A DNA stretch of 64,000 bases, taken from Lumbricus terrestris. Its lineage: Eukaryota; Annelida; Clitellata; Crassiclitellata; Lumbricidae. This document shows positions 53,674 to 64,000 of the stretch, piece after piece (position 1 is the stretch's first letter; every line of letters starts with the position of its first letter). Both the position numbers and the translations under genes were made by a program. Location of the stretch: NCBI GenBank assembly GCA_949752735.1, contig OX457038.1, positions 63,785,470 through 63,849,469 of the forward strand. Reading direction: 5' to 3'. The notes under the pieces are model-generated. The model saw only the letters and a list, made by a program, of their open reading frames with translations, ran no database searches and had not been told where the DNA came from.

Positions 53674-56592
53674 TCACCTTGTGACATCAGTTCGAGGAAC
53701 TCTAGCGACCGTCATGACCAGCCTTCTCCATTCCGTTCTGTTCTGCGTCACATCCCTCAGTTGTTCGAGATTCATCCCTGTCCTCCTGTGTACATCCTCC
53801 ATCCGTCTGGTCCTCGGCCGTCCTCTTCTCCTCGTACCCTCTCTACACGCCAGCATCATTCCCTTCTCCAGTCCATCCGCATGCATCACATGACCGAAAT
53901 ACACCAGCCTCTGTTTTATGATCCTCTGCAGCAATGACATATCCCCTCTTACTTGACCTATCTCCTGGTTCACAGATTCATTTGTCCTCCTCTCCCTCCA
54001 CGATATTCCCAGCAGCTTCCTCCATATCCACATTTCACACGCAGCAATGTTGTCATCCAACGCCTTCGTCTTCGTCCACGTCTCGCTCCTGTATAGCACT
54101 ATGGGGAAAATCATTGCTTTGACAAGTCTCGTCTTTGTCTGTAAGCTCACATACCTATCCCTCCATATCTTATCCATCCCCTGCATTGCAGCTTTGCCAT
54201 TGATATTCTCCGCCTCGCCTCTGTATCGCATCTTCCCTCTTTCTACTACATTAAGCCCAAAACCGAAAAACTTGTCACAGACTCTATCTCCTCTCCATCA
54301 ATTTCGAAGGTATCCAATTCCGCCGTGGTCATTATCTTAGTCTTTTTGATGTTGAAATATAACCCTGCTTTTTCGCTTTCCTTCTTTAGTCTTCTTATGA
54401 GTTCCGCAAGATCCTCTTTTTCCCCGCCAATAGTGCAGTATCATCTGCATATCTTAGATTGTTTAGTATTTTTCCTGCTATCTTTATTCCTTCGTCTGCC
54501 TCATCCATCTCAGCCATTTGTATTACCCTTTCTGCATACAGGTTAAACCAGAACGGAGATGAAATGCATCCTTGTCTCACCCCCTTCCCGATTCTGATTT
54601 TATCCGTGTCTCCACATTCTGTCTTTATCGTAGCTTCTTGATTTTCATACAGGCTCTTGAGCAGCATGATGAGATGTATTGGAATTCCCGTCTCTTGCAG
54701 TGTTCTCCACAACAAAGAGTGATTTGTACAATCGAACGCTTTACTGTAGTCAATGAAGCAAAGGTGGACCTCTTGTCCGAATTCTCGTTGTCCTTTATCC
54801 ATCTCAAATTTGCAAAGTAATCTCGTGTCCCTCGTCCATTTCTAAAGCCTGCCTGATCAACTAACAGCTCCCTCTCAATTGTGCTCTCCATCCTTCTGTG
54901 TAATATCTCAAGCCAGCGCTTCTCAACCATTTTAGTGCGGTGACCCCTTGGTAACATTTCTAAAGTTGTGACGACCCCCCAACAACAAAATTGATTGACT
55001 TCTCTCCCACACTGCATTTTTGTTACCATTGTCCAATGTCATGCATTTCACTTCATGCGTAGAAAGCAAACACTGCTTGGAAACTATGTGAGGTTTCCTG
55101 GTTCTTGAGATTCTGAGAGCTACCTATTCATTAGTTTGAAATTTAAGTTTCAAAAGTCTATAATGAAGCTTGTGAAGCTTCGACAGCTGCCACGTTCTGC
55201 TGTTGAATCTCTCAAATCCCCATCTCAAGCATGCCTGCTTGGCGTCATCAGCCTTATTCTTAAAAATACTCGTCATGGTTTCCTGCATGGTTAGGATGTT
55301 TAGTATCTGAATGTCGCTTCAGTTTAATTGTTGTGTTTCATCGATTCGATCGACAAAATATCATTGCAAAAAAGTTTTTAATTTCTCTATTCATGCCGCA
55401 ACTATTAAACTTGATCAACAGACTCCTCTGAAAATTAGTCGATCATTTTTCTTTTCTTAACACTTATTTCGCATTATCGCATAGCTGATTCTTTTGGGAG
55501 GCTATCAGTTTCGTAAACTTTACTTGTGTTTTTTATGGTTGCATCGAAATGAGAAGGGGTTTGAGAGGCACATCCCATCTCCATTGTTGGCATTTTTTTT
55601 AAATTTCCACACTACAATGGTAGCATTTCAGGCTGTCATTTGAGCGAAATCGCTCATCATTTCAGTGCTAACAGTCGTGGCTTAAGACTTCAAAAGTGTC
55701 TCCCTCCCATTGTTCAAAATTGTTTCAATTTTCACACTGCAATTATCGCATTTTCAGCTGTTGTCTCAAGAAAATTTCTAATAATTTCCTTGCTGAAAGA
55801 CCTCAGATTTCAATAAATGTCCCCTACTCACTGTTTAATTTTTTTTGCATATTGTAATAATGGCACCTAAAGCTGTCATGTTAAAAAATGCTGGATAAAC
55901 AGCGGATAACATTGTAGAAATCTATGATGAATATTATTAAATATTTTGGAAATATCGGGGGAATATAAGCAACTCGGTTCTCTACCACATTTCTGGGACC
56001 AATTAAAGTCTTCGCCCATGTCCTACATAGGAAAATTAGGCATCACTAGCTGACAGCATAGTTTCTTTGAGCAAACCAGACATTGTTTAATTTGTTAGAA
56101 GAATGGCTAAAATGGAATTTAAATTTGAAAACTTAAATGGCAAGATTGAAATTAGCTGCTGCAAGCTAACAAATGAATCAGAGAAAAAGCATACTTGAAA
56201 ATTTATTTCAAGTTGCTATAGTGTGGTAGATAGCGCTAAAATTGCTACTAGGTCTACGGTACATCTTTTGCAAATTTCTGAGGGCTCAGGCGACCCCTGG
56301 CAAATCATCAGGCCACCCCCGTGGGGGTCGCGACCCACAGGTTGAGAAACGCTGTCTTAAGCAGTATCTTGCTTGAGTGTGATATCAGAGCGACCGTGCG
56401 GTAGTTTCCACATAAGCCTACATAATCATGTTGTTCTCTGCCAGTTGGCAAGTACGTACGTCCTGTGGCACCACTCCTCTCGTTGTTGAGCCCCCTCTGC
56501 CAGCTGTTGATATCCCTCCCGTGGTCTGAAAATTGGATAGGATAAACAGTACCTTGTGAATGGAACGCATTTAGCGTACAATTAGGATCCAT
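53674..56592 (-). pseudogene. RTE-like LINE reverse transcriptase, split by a hAT element
   Basis: Minus-strand pieces in order: CGNYRTVALISHSSKILLK (56340-56430), then after the hAT insertion RRMESTIERELLVDQAGFRN (54830-54910), CFIDYSKAFDCTNHSLLW, GKGVRQGCISSPFWFNLYAE and NNLRYADDTALLAGKK (54400-54760), and the C-terminal part LYRSETWTK and RRRGRPRTRRMED (53690-54120). RT motifs including YADDT are intact, but frames change several times. The GKGVRQGC...IAG-ILNNLRYADDT wording is of the RTE/BovB type. The 5' portion beyond 56592 is missing or unrecognisable. Confidence 0.85.
54914..56354. mobile_element. hAT (Charlie-like) nonautonomous element
   Basis: Ends CAGCGCTTCTCAACC and GGTTGAGAAACGCTG; near the right end gtgggggtcgcgacccaca, a typical hAT-Charlie subterminal phrase. 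An 8-bp duplication tctcaagc/tcttaagc (one change). It interrupts the RTE-like ORF; removing it rejoins ...SKILLK and ...LHRRMEST. No transposase ORF. Confidence 0.9.
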
Positions 56593-56806
56593 TTGCAGAA
56601 CTGTGCGGAAACAAACAAATCATTTAAACGAATTATCAATTTCATTAACCTGTGGTTGGGTTTCTAAAAGCAAATCCGGAAGAAACAAAGGTTGTGTAGA
56701 ACTAATTAATCTAGTACAAAATGAAACTGACTACATTTAAGAAGATTAACTAGAGAAGGAGAGATAGTTCATGATCCATCCTCGGAACAACCGCCGGTTC
56801 TCTAGG

Positions 56807-56856
56807 AAGATTACCAATACCATGCCAGGGATATTCACTGCATGCGGGATCACGAA
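56807..56856. repeat. 50-bp sequence duplicated at 58404-58453
   Basis: An exact 50-bp match (aagattaccaatacc...gcgggatcacgaa) to 58404-58453, where it abuts the 5' end of a truncated CR1 copy. Confidence 0.95.
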
Positions 56857-56862
56857 GGAGAA

Positions 56863-57475
56863 GGTGTCACGACAACTCGTCTACCGACAACACGTCTAAC
56901 GACAAGTGGTCTCCGGACAATTCGTCTACGACAACTGGTCTACAGACAACTGATCCAGCGCTTGAGACATGGACGCTGGATGAAAGTTTTTACAGGTGAA
57001 ATGGAGGTTGGATTGATGAAAAAACGCAAGAGAAATGAAATTTGGATGATGGCTCTTTTACGGGTGAAATAGAAGCTGGATTGGCGAAAATAACGTATGA
57101 GAAATAAAAGCTGGATGAAAGTATTTCTTGATCTGAAATAGAAGCTGGATTGATGAAAAACGCTTAAGTAATGGAAGCTGGATAAGGGTATTGTTTTATA
57201 TCTGGAATAGAAGCTGGATTGACTAAAATAACGGGTGAGAAATAGAAGCTGGATGAAGGTATTTTTAGATCTGAAGTAGAAGCTGGATGCATGTCGAAAT
57301 AGGCCTACATGAATAAAATCATTGATCCAGCTTCCATCTAAGCTAAGAAACCATTTTCATAAATCCAGCTTCTATTTCATCAATACTATTTGTCTGTAGA
57401 CCAGTTGTCGTTAGACCAATTGTCCGGAGACGAGTTGTCGGTAGACGAGTTGTCGGTAGACCAGTTGTCGTGGAA
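56863..57475. mobile_element. TIR element with GACAACTGGTCTAC word array and internal minisatellite
   Basis: The left end GGTGTCACGACAACTCGTCT continues as an array of cgacaac-cgtcta words to about 56955. The right end is the inverse array (57388-57475), ending gttgtcgtggaac. Flanks gaaggagaa/taaagagaa (7 of 9). The interior (56985-57380) is tandem copies of a unit containing agaagctggattgatgaaaa, the same unit as in 12580-12960. Lies just upstream of the CARD exon. Confidence 0.85.
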
Positions 57476-57669
57476 CTAAAGAGAAAGCCCAAAATGCCAT
57501 TCGTGAATGGTAGCAGGTTTCTCAGGGATAATGGACGCGTTCATCTGCTTAGTCAGTGAGAAAAGCCCCACCTTATTTTCGTATCCTTCTGTTTTCATGC
57601 CGTTACATATTTATTTGTGCGATTACGACAACAGTTGCCATATTTTTTCTATTTCTTTTTACTTTACAG

Positions 57670-57999
57670 CAAGCGGTATTGGTCGTCCTCCCAAGTCGGA
57701 GAACTCACGGATTCGCAATGAAGTAGTCAGCATGTACAAGTCGTTCGTGTCCGAAGTTGACCCGAAGGACGTCCTTGATCTTCTCATTCAGAAGAGGGTC
57801 ATCGGCATCGAGCGGAAGGACGAGGTGATGAGCAAGGCGACTAAGCAGGACAGATGCAGAGCTCTTCTCGATCAGCTGTTCTTCTGCTCCAATGATGAGG
57901 CGTTCCTGGTCCTGAGGCAGGCGCTCGATGAAAATTATCACTGGATCGTCCAACGTATCAATGAATCTCTGTCTGCTAACAAGGAATTCATGAGTTCAG
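57670..57999 (+). CDS. CARD-domain exon
   Basis: Acceptor tttttactttacag, donor GTAGAT, phase 1 at both ends. The text VDPKDVLDLLIQKRVIG, a charged middle, RCRALLDQLFFCSNDEAFLV and LRQALDENYHWIV is the six-helix CARD pattern (about residues 10-100 of the exon product). CARDs form homotypic contacts in apoptosis and innate immune complexes. The preceding kinase exon (ending 46173) and the following coiled-coil exon (62734) have compatible phase, so this may be the middle of a kinase-CARD-coiled-coil protein; alternatively it starts a separate gene with an unseen first exon. Confidence 0.85.
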
Positions 58000-58403
58000 G
58001 TAGATAATATATAATAATGGATATAATTGCCGTTTGGTTACATTTGCACATATTATGTTTATACGCGCGCATTTTCTGTGAATGCATTTAAGTGATTATA
58101 GGTTTGACTATTGCTTTCATTTACGGTGTGGAGATTGTAATGCAAGATAGTCGAAAGGGTGCGCTGACAAAACGGCGCAGGACAAAACGGCGCAGACATA
58201 AAGAAAAATATTGTGTTAGTACTTTAATCGTTTAATTGATAGTAGCACTAAAAATATGCTAAAATATATACAATCAGCGATCAAAACTAAAATCCTTCAT
58301 CAAGTCCTATAGTTCAAATACGTAGTCATAGTAGTAGAAGTCTAAAATATAATAAACTAGAAACTAGAATAAACTGATCATCTTCATCAAGTCCTATAGC
58401 TCA

Positions 58404-58453
58404 AAGATTACCAATACCATGCCAGGGATATTCACTGCATGCGGGATCACGAA
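58404..58453. repeat. 50-bp filler-like copy of 56807-56856
   Basis: Exact 50-bp copy of DNA about 1.6 kb upstream, immediately before the 5' truncation point of the CR1 fragment. Also preceded by a local repeat of tcttcatcaagtcctatag (58379, near match at 58289). Confidence 0.9.
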
Positions 58454-58612
58454 CCTCCCGGTTGCGCTTCGCTCTTTACTTGTGGCCCATCCGGCTGGGT
58501 TCTACAAGTCTCTCAAGTCTTTTTTCTTTGCTCGTGGTTGGGCTGGGAGCGCCTCTGAGTAGTTTCCTGAAGGGGCGCTATATAAATGCTATGAATGAAT
58601 GAATGAAAGAAA
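58454..58612 (+). mobile_element. CR1 3' end fragment
   Basis: Nearly identical to 8262-8420: cctcccggt--cgcttcgctct, then ggttgggctgggagcgcctctgagtag, gaaggggcgctatataaatg and a (GAAT)n tail. Inserted into the 3' part of the MULE. Confidence 0.9.
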
Positions 58613-59490
58613 GACGAACGTTGTGAGCGATACCACGCAAATAATCGTCCAACAGCACTGTTCCATATGTTGGAGTTAAAGCCTGCATACGTTGATTTCT
58701 ATACTGACTTTGATGCACCTCGTTCCCGGAATCCGGAACGATATCCCTCCATCTTCAATTCGTAGTGAGCTTGCTCTTGACGGAAGTACTCAACAAGTTT
58801 GTAAACCGACGGATGATGACAATCGACGGTTTGTTGGAAGGATCGATGCCAGGCTTCAACAGAGTTGTTCGTGCGTGGGAGGTTGTCAGCTACACGATCA
58901 CGTACGTTCCATGAGCGCAAGACAAACCGGGGATTTTTGCGTCTACCCCTTCTTTGCCTACCGATATAAGTGACCTCCCGGTAGTCGGTTAAAGGTGCCA
59001 GTTCAGGTGGAAAAGTCTCGTCTAACTCGTCGAACGGTGCTGGAACGTCAGCAACTGGAACGAAGGCTAACGCTAATAACATCTTCACGCAGATACGAAT
59101 GTTTTCGACGTCACGGTAGGAAGCTGCAAGGTTTAGGTCCTGAACCTTACGCCACAGAGACTGGCCGAGATGGAAAAAGTACCCAACAAGTCGTGTATCC
59201 GGGAAGGCAATGGCGCAAGCGTTCTGACTTGCCTTCTCGTAGTCTGATATTATACTTGACCGATTCAGTGACGGCTTTGTTTCCTTCAGCTTACGGAAAA
59301 TACGCTTGTAGCTCTCTTCTGTTTCATCCGACACCATGACGCAGACTAGAGAATAAGCTGAACCGTCGACTAACGCATAAATGGAGAAGACCTGGAAGTA
59401 GAGAGTTGGCACCACTTTGGAAGTTCCGTCAATGAACCAGTGCGAGTGCTCTTGAAGGAGATCCAGGTTGGCTGTGGTTGAAAAGATCAA
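58613..59490 (-). pseudogene. MULE transposase catalytic region
   Basis: The minus strand reads SHWFIDGTSKVVPTLYFQVF, then SIISDYEKASQNACAIAFP, GYFFHLGQSLWRKVQ, LLALAFVP and NNSVEAWHRSFQ. This is the MULE transposase core with candidate DDE residues in WFIDGT, ISDYE and a later Glu. It cuts and inserts the element by its terminal repeats. The 263-codon frame (58699-59490) ends early, but a neighbouring frame continues (LLDDYLRGIAHNVR) to about 58613, so at least one frameshift is present. Probably inactive. Confidence 0.9.
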
Positions 59491-59940
59491 AATCCGATGT
59501 TCGTCGACAGCACCCGAATCGAAGAGTAAGAAATTTCATTTCTTGTTGTTTGTAAGAGGGAATCTGGAATGACGATATCAGCGAGAGAATTCTGTGGACC
59601 GGACAAAGGAAGTCGTTGCTTTCTTTTGCGCTGTATGAATCTTTGAGAGGCGATGTAGTGTGGTAGAAGACTGGCTCCCACCAACGGAATTTCAGCTGTG
59701 CTCTGCTGAATGATCTGGCGAGGCTTTTCAACGGCTGTCGAAGCTTAGCGTCGAATTTCGGCCACAACTTTGGTGGCTTCATTGACATCAGCTGCATGAT
59801 TGTGGTCTGTCACACTAACCACAACATCGCTTTCATACACTTTTATACGACCACACTTTGCAGTTTGCACACCTCCAAGAGGTGCTGCCATCAGCCAAAA
59901 CTTTGTCCTTTTGTAGCCGGAATCCTTCATGCAGAAGATG
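59491..59940 (-). pseudogene. FLYWCH zinc finger and linker of the MULE transposase
   Basis: Two minus-strand frames combine to FRLQKDKVLADGSTSWRCANC and CGRIKVYESDVVVSVTDHNH, a FLYWCH-type finger (CxxC ... HxH) as found at the N-terminus of animal MULE transposases, where it binds the terminal repeats. A frameshift near 59850 separates them. The linker (59487-59740) reads SLLPHYIASQRFIQRKRKQR before joining the catalytic part. Confidence 0.8.
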
Positions 59941-60039
59941 CGTCTTCTGCTTCTGCGATATCGTTCTCTCCATGTCTTTTTTTTACTAAACTGACGTAAA
60001 TGGTTTGAGTTTTATGCGGCGCTCTTGATTAACGCCTTT

Positions 60040-62062
60040 GTTTGACGCCGAGTGTCGCGCTCTCCGACGTCAAGCTCGCCGTCGTGAGAGACTCTACAGA
60101 CGTTCAAAATCGCCTGCCGACCATGCTGACTGGGTGAAATTCGTCCGAGAGATGCACCGTCGATACAGGGAGAAGGAGACACTATATTGGGAGAATAAGA
60201 TCAGCCATCATTCCAAAGAGCCCAGAAAACTCTGGGCTACATTCAATGACCTTCTCGGTCGGTCTCATCCCGGAAGCCGACCTCCTACACCGCTGTTCAC
60301 AGCTGGTGAATACTTGAACGTCTTCACCTCGAAAGTCAAGTCGGTTCGCGATGGCACGGCTGGCTCTCCTCCGCCAGAGTTCCCTCCGACGGGATGCTCT
60401 CTCTCTCAGCTCTTAATCCAATATCCAGCGAGGAGCTAAAGCGAATCATCTTAGCTTCAGCTCCTAAAACCTGCGACCTCGATCCTCTTCCGTCATTCCT
60501 TCTGCAAGAGTTCATCGACGTCTTCCTTCCTTTCCTTACAGTCCTCTGTAACCGCTCTCTTCAAGAGGGAGTTCTTCCTTCGTCGCAGAAGAAGTTCATC
60601 ATTGTTCCTGTTCCGAAGCGTGAAGGACTGGACTTGTCAGATCCTGCCAACTTTAGGCCAATTGCGAACGTTTCGTTTCTGTCTAAAGTAATTGAGAAGA
60701 TTGTTGCTTCTCAATTAACAGCTTATCTTGATGTGAACAATTTACTGCCGATTTTTCAATCTGGTTTTCGTAAGGGTCACTCCACGGAAACCCTGTTAGT
60801 TCGCCTCCTTTCTGATATCTATGGGGCAATTGATAAATCACAGGTCACCCTTTTAGCACTATTTGATGTGAGTGCGGCTTTCGACACTGTGGATCACGAT
60901 ATCCTTCAAAAACGCCTATCAACCTCGTTCGGTCTTTCTGGGAACTTTCTCGACTGGCTTGGCTCCTTCCTTCACGACCGTTCCTTCTCTGTGGTCTACG
61001 GGTCCACCAGGACTCCGTGGGTTCCTGCTCCGTATGGCCTGCCCCAGGGTTCTGTCCTGGGCCCACTCTTATATATTATTTATACTGCTGATCTTGGTTC
61101 TCTCCTTGCCGCTTCTTCTGTCCTGAGCCAATCCTATGCGGATGACCTGCAAGCGTATTTGCATTGTCTTGCGCCAGCAGCCCTATCCACTGTTAGGGTC
61201 ATGAGCCGGACAATGGAGGCTTTGGAGGCCTGGATGTCCTCCAATCGCCTTCGGCTAAACTCTACCAAAACCCAATTTATTTGGTTTGGCACACGCCAAC
61301 AGCTCGCCAAAATTGACCTGGAGGTTCTTGCTCGAGAGTTCCCTCACTTTACCTTCTCTTCCTCTGTCCGGGATCTTGGAGTCACATTGGACCAAGAACT
61401 TACTTTTACGCGGCATATCAACCTGCTATGCCGCAGTTGCTACTACCAATTGCGTCAGCTTAGAGTGGTGCTCCGCTCCTTAACCTTCAATGCTGCCTTA
61501 ACGCTAGTCCATTCTTTTGTCGTCTCTCGTCTGGACTACTGCAGCGCCCTCTATGTGGGTCTTCCGGTGACTCGGGTTGGGTGCTTGGATCGGGTCTTGC
61601 GCTCTGCGGCACGCCTTGTTGGTCGCATCTCAAGATTCGGCCATGTTACTGACTATATGCGGGATGTCTTGCATTGGCTCCCTTTTTCACAAAGGATCAC
61701 TCACCGGATATCTTCCTTGGTTTGGCGCTGTCTCGCAAGTGTGGCCCCTGTCTATTTGCAGGAGCTCTGTTGCTCCACCCTGAACGTCCAGCGCCGTGGC
61801 TCTCTCCGCTCTTCTAAACAGGCTCAGCTTCTTGTCCCCCGGTCACGCACTTCTATTACACAGCACCGTGCCTTTTCTGTCGTTGGCCCTATAACCTGGA
61901 ATGGGCTTCCTGTGGAACTACGTCTTGTGCCTAGAGCCTTTGAGAGTACGTTCTACTCTGCTCTTAAAACTATTCTTTTTAACCGTGGTTGGGTCGGGAG
62001 CGCTTCTGAGTAGGTACTCTTAAAGAAGCGCTATATAAGTGTTTGAAATGAATGAATGAATG
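60040..62062 (+). mobile_element. 5'-truncated CR1 LINE in the MULE
   Basis: Begins at the point equivalent to 4307 of the older CR1 copy (FDAE...RRQARR), so the endonuclease is lost, and ends with agcgcttctgagtag, gaagcgctatataagtg and a (GAAT)n tail. Coding is in two frames with one shift at about 60400-60440. Confidence 0.9.
60394..62013 (+). CDS. CR1 reverse transcriptase, open 539-codon frame
   Basis: RT motifs NFRPIANVSFLSKVIEKI, QSGFRKGHSTETLLVRLL, LFDVSAAFDTVDHDIL, GLPQGSVLGPLLYIIYTADL and YADDLQAYL are intact, including the catalytic DD. The C-terminal domain ends FNRGWVGSASE. The upstream frame 60038-60439 (KEPRKLWATFNDLLGRS) belongs to the same protein but is shifted. It lacks an endonuclease. 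Same family as the copy at 3141-8422, with a better-preserved RT. Confidence 0.9.
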   Translation: MLSLSALNPISSEELKRIILASAPKTCDLDPLPSFLLQEFIDVFLPFLTVLCNRSLQEGVLPSSQKKFIIVPVPKREGLDLSDPANFRPIANVSFLSKVIEKIVASQLTAYLDVNNLLPIFQSGFRKGHSTETLLVRLLSDIYGAIDKSQVTLLALFDVSAAFDTVDHDILQKRLSTSFGLSGNFLDWLGSFLHDRSFSVVYGSTRTPWVPAPYGLPQGSVLGPLLYIIYTADLGSLLAASSVLSQSYADDLQAYLHCLAPAALSTVRVMSRTMEALEAWMSSNRLRLNSTKTQFIWFGTRQQLAKIDLEVLAREFPHFTFSSSVRDLGVTLDQELTFTRHINLLCRSCYYQLRQLRVVLRSLTFNAALTLVHSFVVSRLDYCSALYVGLPVTRVGCLDRVLRSAARLVGRISRFGHVTDYMRDVLHWLPFSQRITHRISSLVWRCLASVAPVYLQELCCSTLNVQRRGSLRSSKQAQLLVPRSRTSITQHRAFSVVGPITWNGLPVELRLVPRAFESTFYSALKTILFNRGWVGSASE

Positions 62063-62733
62063 AGTTGTGCCCTTTAAATACTAGAAATGAGGGAAACATA
62101 TCGCACCCTCCAATTGATTCGAAATTACTTTTTTAAATAAACAAATGAGAGTTTCAAGCTTTCAAAGGCGAGTAACATCAAAAGATCGCAATGCGATAAC
62201 CCCCTTTTTGAACTTTTGTGTAGCCTACGTTGTGTGTTTGCATACCATGTGAGAAGTTCTTCTTTGTACTTGCGCCTTACTGGTGTTTAAATCGATCTAG
62301 TCCATGTTCGAACTGAGCTTCTGACGACGGGCGGCACTGTTTGATAGCCTATAAGCAAACAATCACCAAACGGGTATCGTAGTCATTGTACTGCGCCGTA
62401 TTGTCGGCGCCGTTTTGTCGTGGTACTTTAAATTGCGCCGTTTTGTCGGCGCCGTTTTGTCCGGCGCCGTTTTGTTATGGCGCCAGTCGAAAGATAAGGA
62501 AGGCAGACGAGAGTAACCAAGATGCATATGGCCAGCATTGCGATAGGAGAAAATGACAAGACATTGATATCCAATTTAAACTTGGCAAGGCAGTTCAAGC
62601 AAGTCAAAATAGCTAGGAGACTCGTGCATACTCGCCTCATCAGTGGACACATTTAGGCTCATAGCAGCAATAAATTGAAACCCATAGTTACGTAGCGCCT
62701 CTATGGTAAAATAACGCACCGCCATGTTTTTAG

Positions 62734-63039
62734 GTGACTTTTCAACGTTCACGAGCAATGAAGTCACGCTGTCCCGGCAGTTGGGCGAGGCGAATCGAAA
62801 GATCACGGAACTCGAGGAAACGGTCGAATATCGAAGGACAACTTTGGAATTACAAAACGAGCTATGCATCTTGCGGGGTTCATGCGAGGCGCTTAAACGC
62901 GAGATGAAGCTCAAGGACCAGTTAGCTAGCTTCGAGGACCAGATGAATTTGATCGAAGGCAAAGTCGACGACGACAGTGCCCTGAACCTCGCGGTGAACT
63001 TAAACATGCAAACTGGACAAGGATCGGAAGACCTTCGGC
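62734..63039 (+). CDS. coiled-coil exon downstream of CARD
   Basis: Acceptor ccatgtttttag, donor GTAAGT, phase 1 at both ends; the last base of the CARD exon (G at 57999) plus GT gives a Gly codon at the joint. The 102 codons are heptad-rich (LSRQLGEANRKITELEETVE, LELQNELCILRGSCEALKRE, DQLASFEDQMNLIEGKVDD). A CARD followed by coiled coil is the plan of several oligomerising immune adaptors. The paralogous exon remnant at 1714-17450 ends with the same donor position. Further exons are not visible before the window ends. Confidence 0.8.
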
Positions 63040-63335
63040 GTAAGTTCCTTTCATCGTATAATGCTTCGAAGCTATCACCGATCTATCTATATTCTGGTGT
63101 ATTATGTTAACAGCGCTAGAGAAGTAATCTGATCAGCGGAGATAACGTTATCAAATTAAGTCTCTTGAAAGAGCTAATTGATGTTTAGATTAATATGCTA
63201 CTGTAATTTGAATGCAAGGCTCGTGCATACTCGCCTCAAAGGCTCCTATGTCACTCACTCTGGTTTCATTTGCAACCGGACCCCAATCTTAACGCAGCGC
63301 TAGTGCATAAATGGATTGATGAATGAACAGATAGA
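63040..63335. other. intron, no gene recognised
   Basis: AT-rich intronic DNA; the phrase ctcgtgcatactcgcctca at 63222-63240 repeats 62621-62640, a 19-bp direct repeat flanking the coiled-coil exon. Confidence 0.5.
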
Positions 63336-63339
63336 TAAA

Positions 63340-64000
63340 TCAATCAATCAGTCAGAATTTATATAGCGCCCCTTCAAGGTACCCACTTAGAGGCGCTTCC
63401 TGCCGTGATCACAGTTTGTGAAATTGAGAACAGTTTGGGAGGTGTCGCATAGTCACGGGAAGCCCATTCCAGGTTGATGGACCAACCACAGAGAACGAAC
63501 GCCTCTGCAATGTTGCAGAGTGAAAGGAACCATTAAATCACCATGGACAGCAGAGCGCAGTGCGCGGCGGCCTATGCCAGTGGAAGGGGAGGCAAAGCTC
63601 ACATAGGTAAGGGGTGCTCAGCCTGATAAGCATCGCCGCACACGGCGCCCGCAGAAATGTTTGCAGGAGGGGCAAAACATATTGGTTACCGTTAATTGAT
63701 TAGCAAAAGATGGAAAATTCAAAGCAGAATAATAAGAACACGAATATGTTTTCACATAGTCTTCTAAATGTAAATTTCTCAATGTTACTCTGTATATCGT
63801 TAGTGACATTTACGATTCAGTGCAAAGAAATTTGTTAAAAACCAAATAATGGTAGTCAAAAAATGGGAAAATAAATTTTCCAGGGTGCAAGTGTCCCCTC
63901 TTGCCCCTATGTGCCGGCGCCCATGTCGCCACACCAAATATGCGATCCTAACTGAGATGCACTGCGGGAAAGGAAGCCAGTGCAAGACCTCGCGTATATA
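63340..64000 (-). mobile_element. CR1 3' region, minus strand, split by MITE
   Basis: The minus strand from the window edge reads REVLHWLPF...RIAYLVWR, then the MITE (63641-63925), then decayed coding (WNGLP block near 63465) and the tail aagcgcctctaagtgg...gaaggggcgctatataaatt with (GATT)n. Runs off the window. Confidence 0.85.
63641..63925. mobile_element. hAT-like MITE in CR1 fragment
   Basis: Ends CACGGCGCCCGCA and the inverse TGCCGGCGCCCATG, flanked by tcgccgca/tcgccaca (one change of 8). It interrupts CR1 coding at the VWRC codons. The interior has ggaggggcaaaa and, in inverse, cctcttgcccc. Confidence 0.8.

Larger units (their letters stand above)
58158..62484 (-). mobile_element. FLYWCH-MULE DNA transposon with GACAAAACGGCGC word ends
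   Basis: Flanked by a perfect 9-bp duplication agtcgaaag (58149-58157, 62485-62493). The left end has two ggacaaaacggcgca words (58166-58195); the right end has four in inverse (62390-62478). It contains a FLYWCH finger and a MULE transposase on the minus strand, plus CR1 insertions (58454-58612, 60040-62062). It occupies the intron between the CARD and coiled-coil exons. Of the word-array elements in the window it is the only one with its transposase. Confidence 0.92.

Noticed and set aside
54047..54546. Plus-strand hydrophobic frames resembling membrane proteins
   Set aside because: Antisense shadows of the RTE-like reverse transcriptase.

Overview
The window is a gene-poor, transposon-dense stretch of an animal genome, most likely an invertebrate deuterostome (echinoderm or hemichordate type). 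The reasons are a TRIM gene, a CARD exon and a Src-like kinase with ordinary GT/AG introns, a Ty3/gypsy element with the integrase-before-RT order described for deuterostome Gmr1-like elements, and very many CR1-like LINEs, MULEs, hAT and pogo/mariner elements. The species cannot be fixed from the sequence alone. There are no bacterial features.

Host genes, all on the + strand: (i) a coiled-coil exon (1714-1864 plus 17227-17450) broken by a 15-kb transposon and carrying frame damage; (ii) a TRIM-type RING/B-box/coiled-coil gene (20140-21286 plus a 57-nt exon at 21967-22023); (iii) exons of a Src-like tyrosine kinase (42651-46173) whose DFG motif reads NFE; (iv) a CARD exon (57670-57999) followed by a coiled-coil exon (62734-63039) paralogous to (i). 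The last kinase exon, the CARD exon and the coiled-coil exon all have phase-1 joints, so a kinase-CARD-coiled-coil protein is possible but unproven.

Mobile DNA by region. 1.87-17.2 kb is one insertion flanked by CCGG. It holds nested CR1 LINEs (2.6-8.4 kb) and a diverged inverted repeat with arms of about 2.9 kb (9.0-11.9 / 14.3-17.2 kb). 17.9-25.4 kb has MULE-like MITEs, a second CCGG-flanked element, SINEs, a 271-bp tandem duplication and a 200-bp (ATG)n run. 26.1-39.7 kb is a multi-level nest: a pogo-like transposon split by a full-length LINE, itself split by a Ty3/gypsy (Gmr1-like) element with an intact 1673-codon gag-pol. That element has 1046-bp terminal repeats in INVERTED orientation, with a perfect 5-bp target duplication. 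39.7-40.6 kb is a decayed mariner. 46-56.6 kb holds hAT MITEs, tRNA-SINEs, CR1 remnants and an RTE-like LINE split by a hAT element. 58.2-62.5 kb is a FLYWCH-MULE transposon lying in the intron between the CARD and coiled-coil exons and itself carrying CR1 insertions.

Two patterns stand out. First, the gypsy-type retroelement with long inverted termini. Second, many DNA transposons here have ends built from tandem copies of a short, element-specific word; three of them sit precisely in CCGG, and one of these has an empty site preserved in the other arm of the large inverted repeat. Exact boundaries of old LINE and SINE pieces are approximate.
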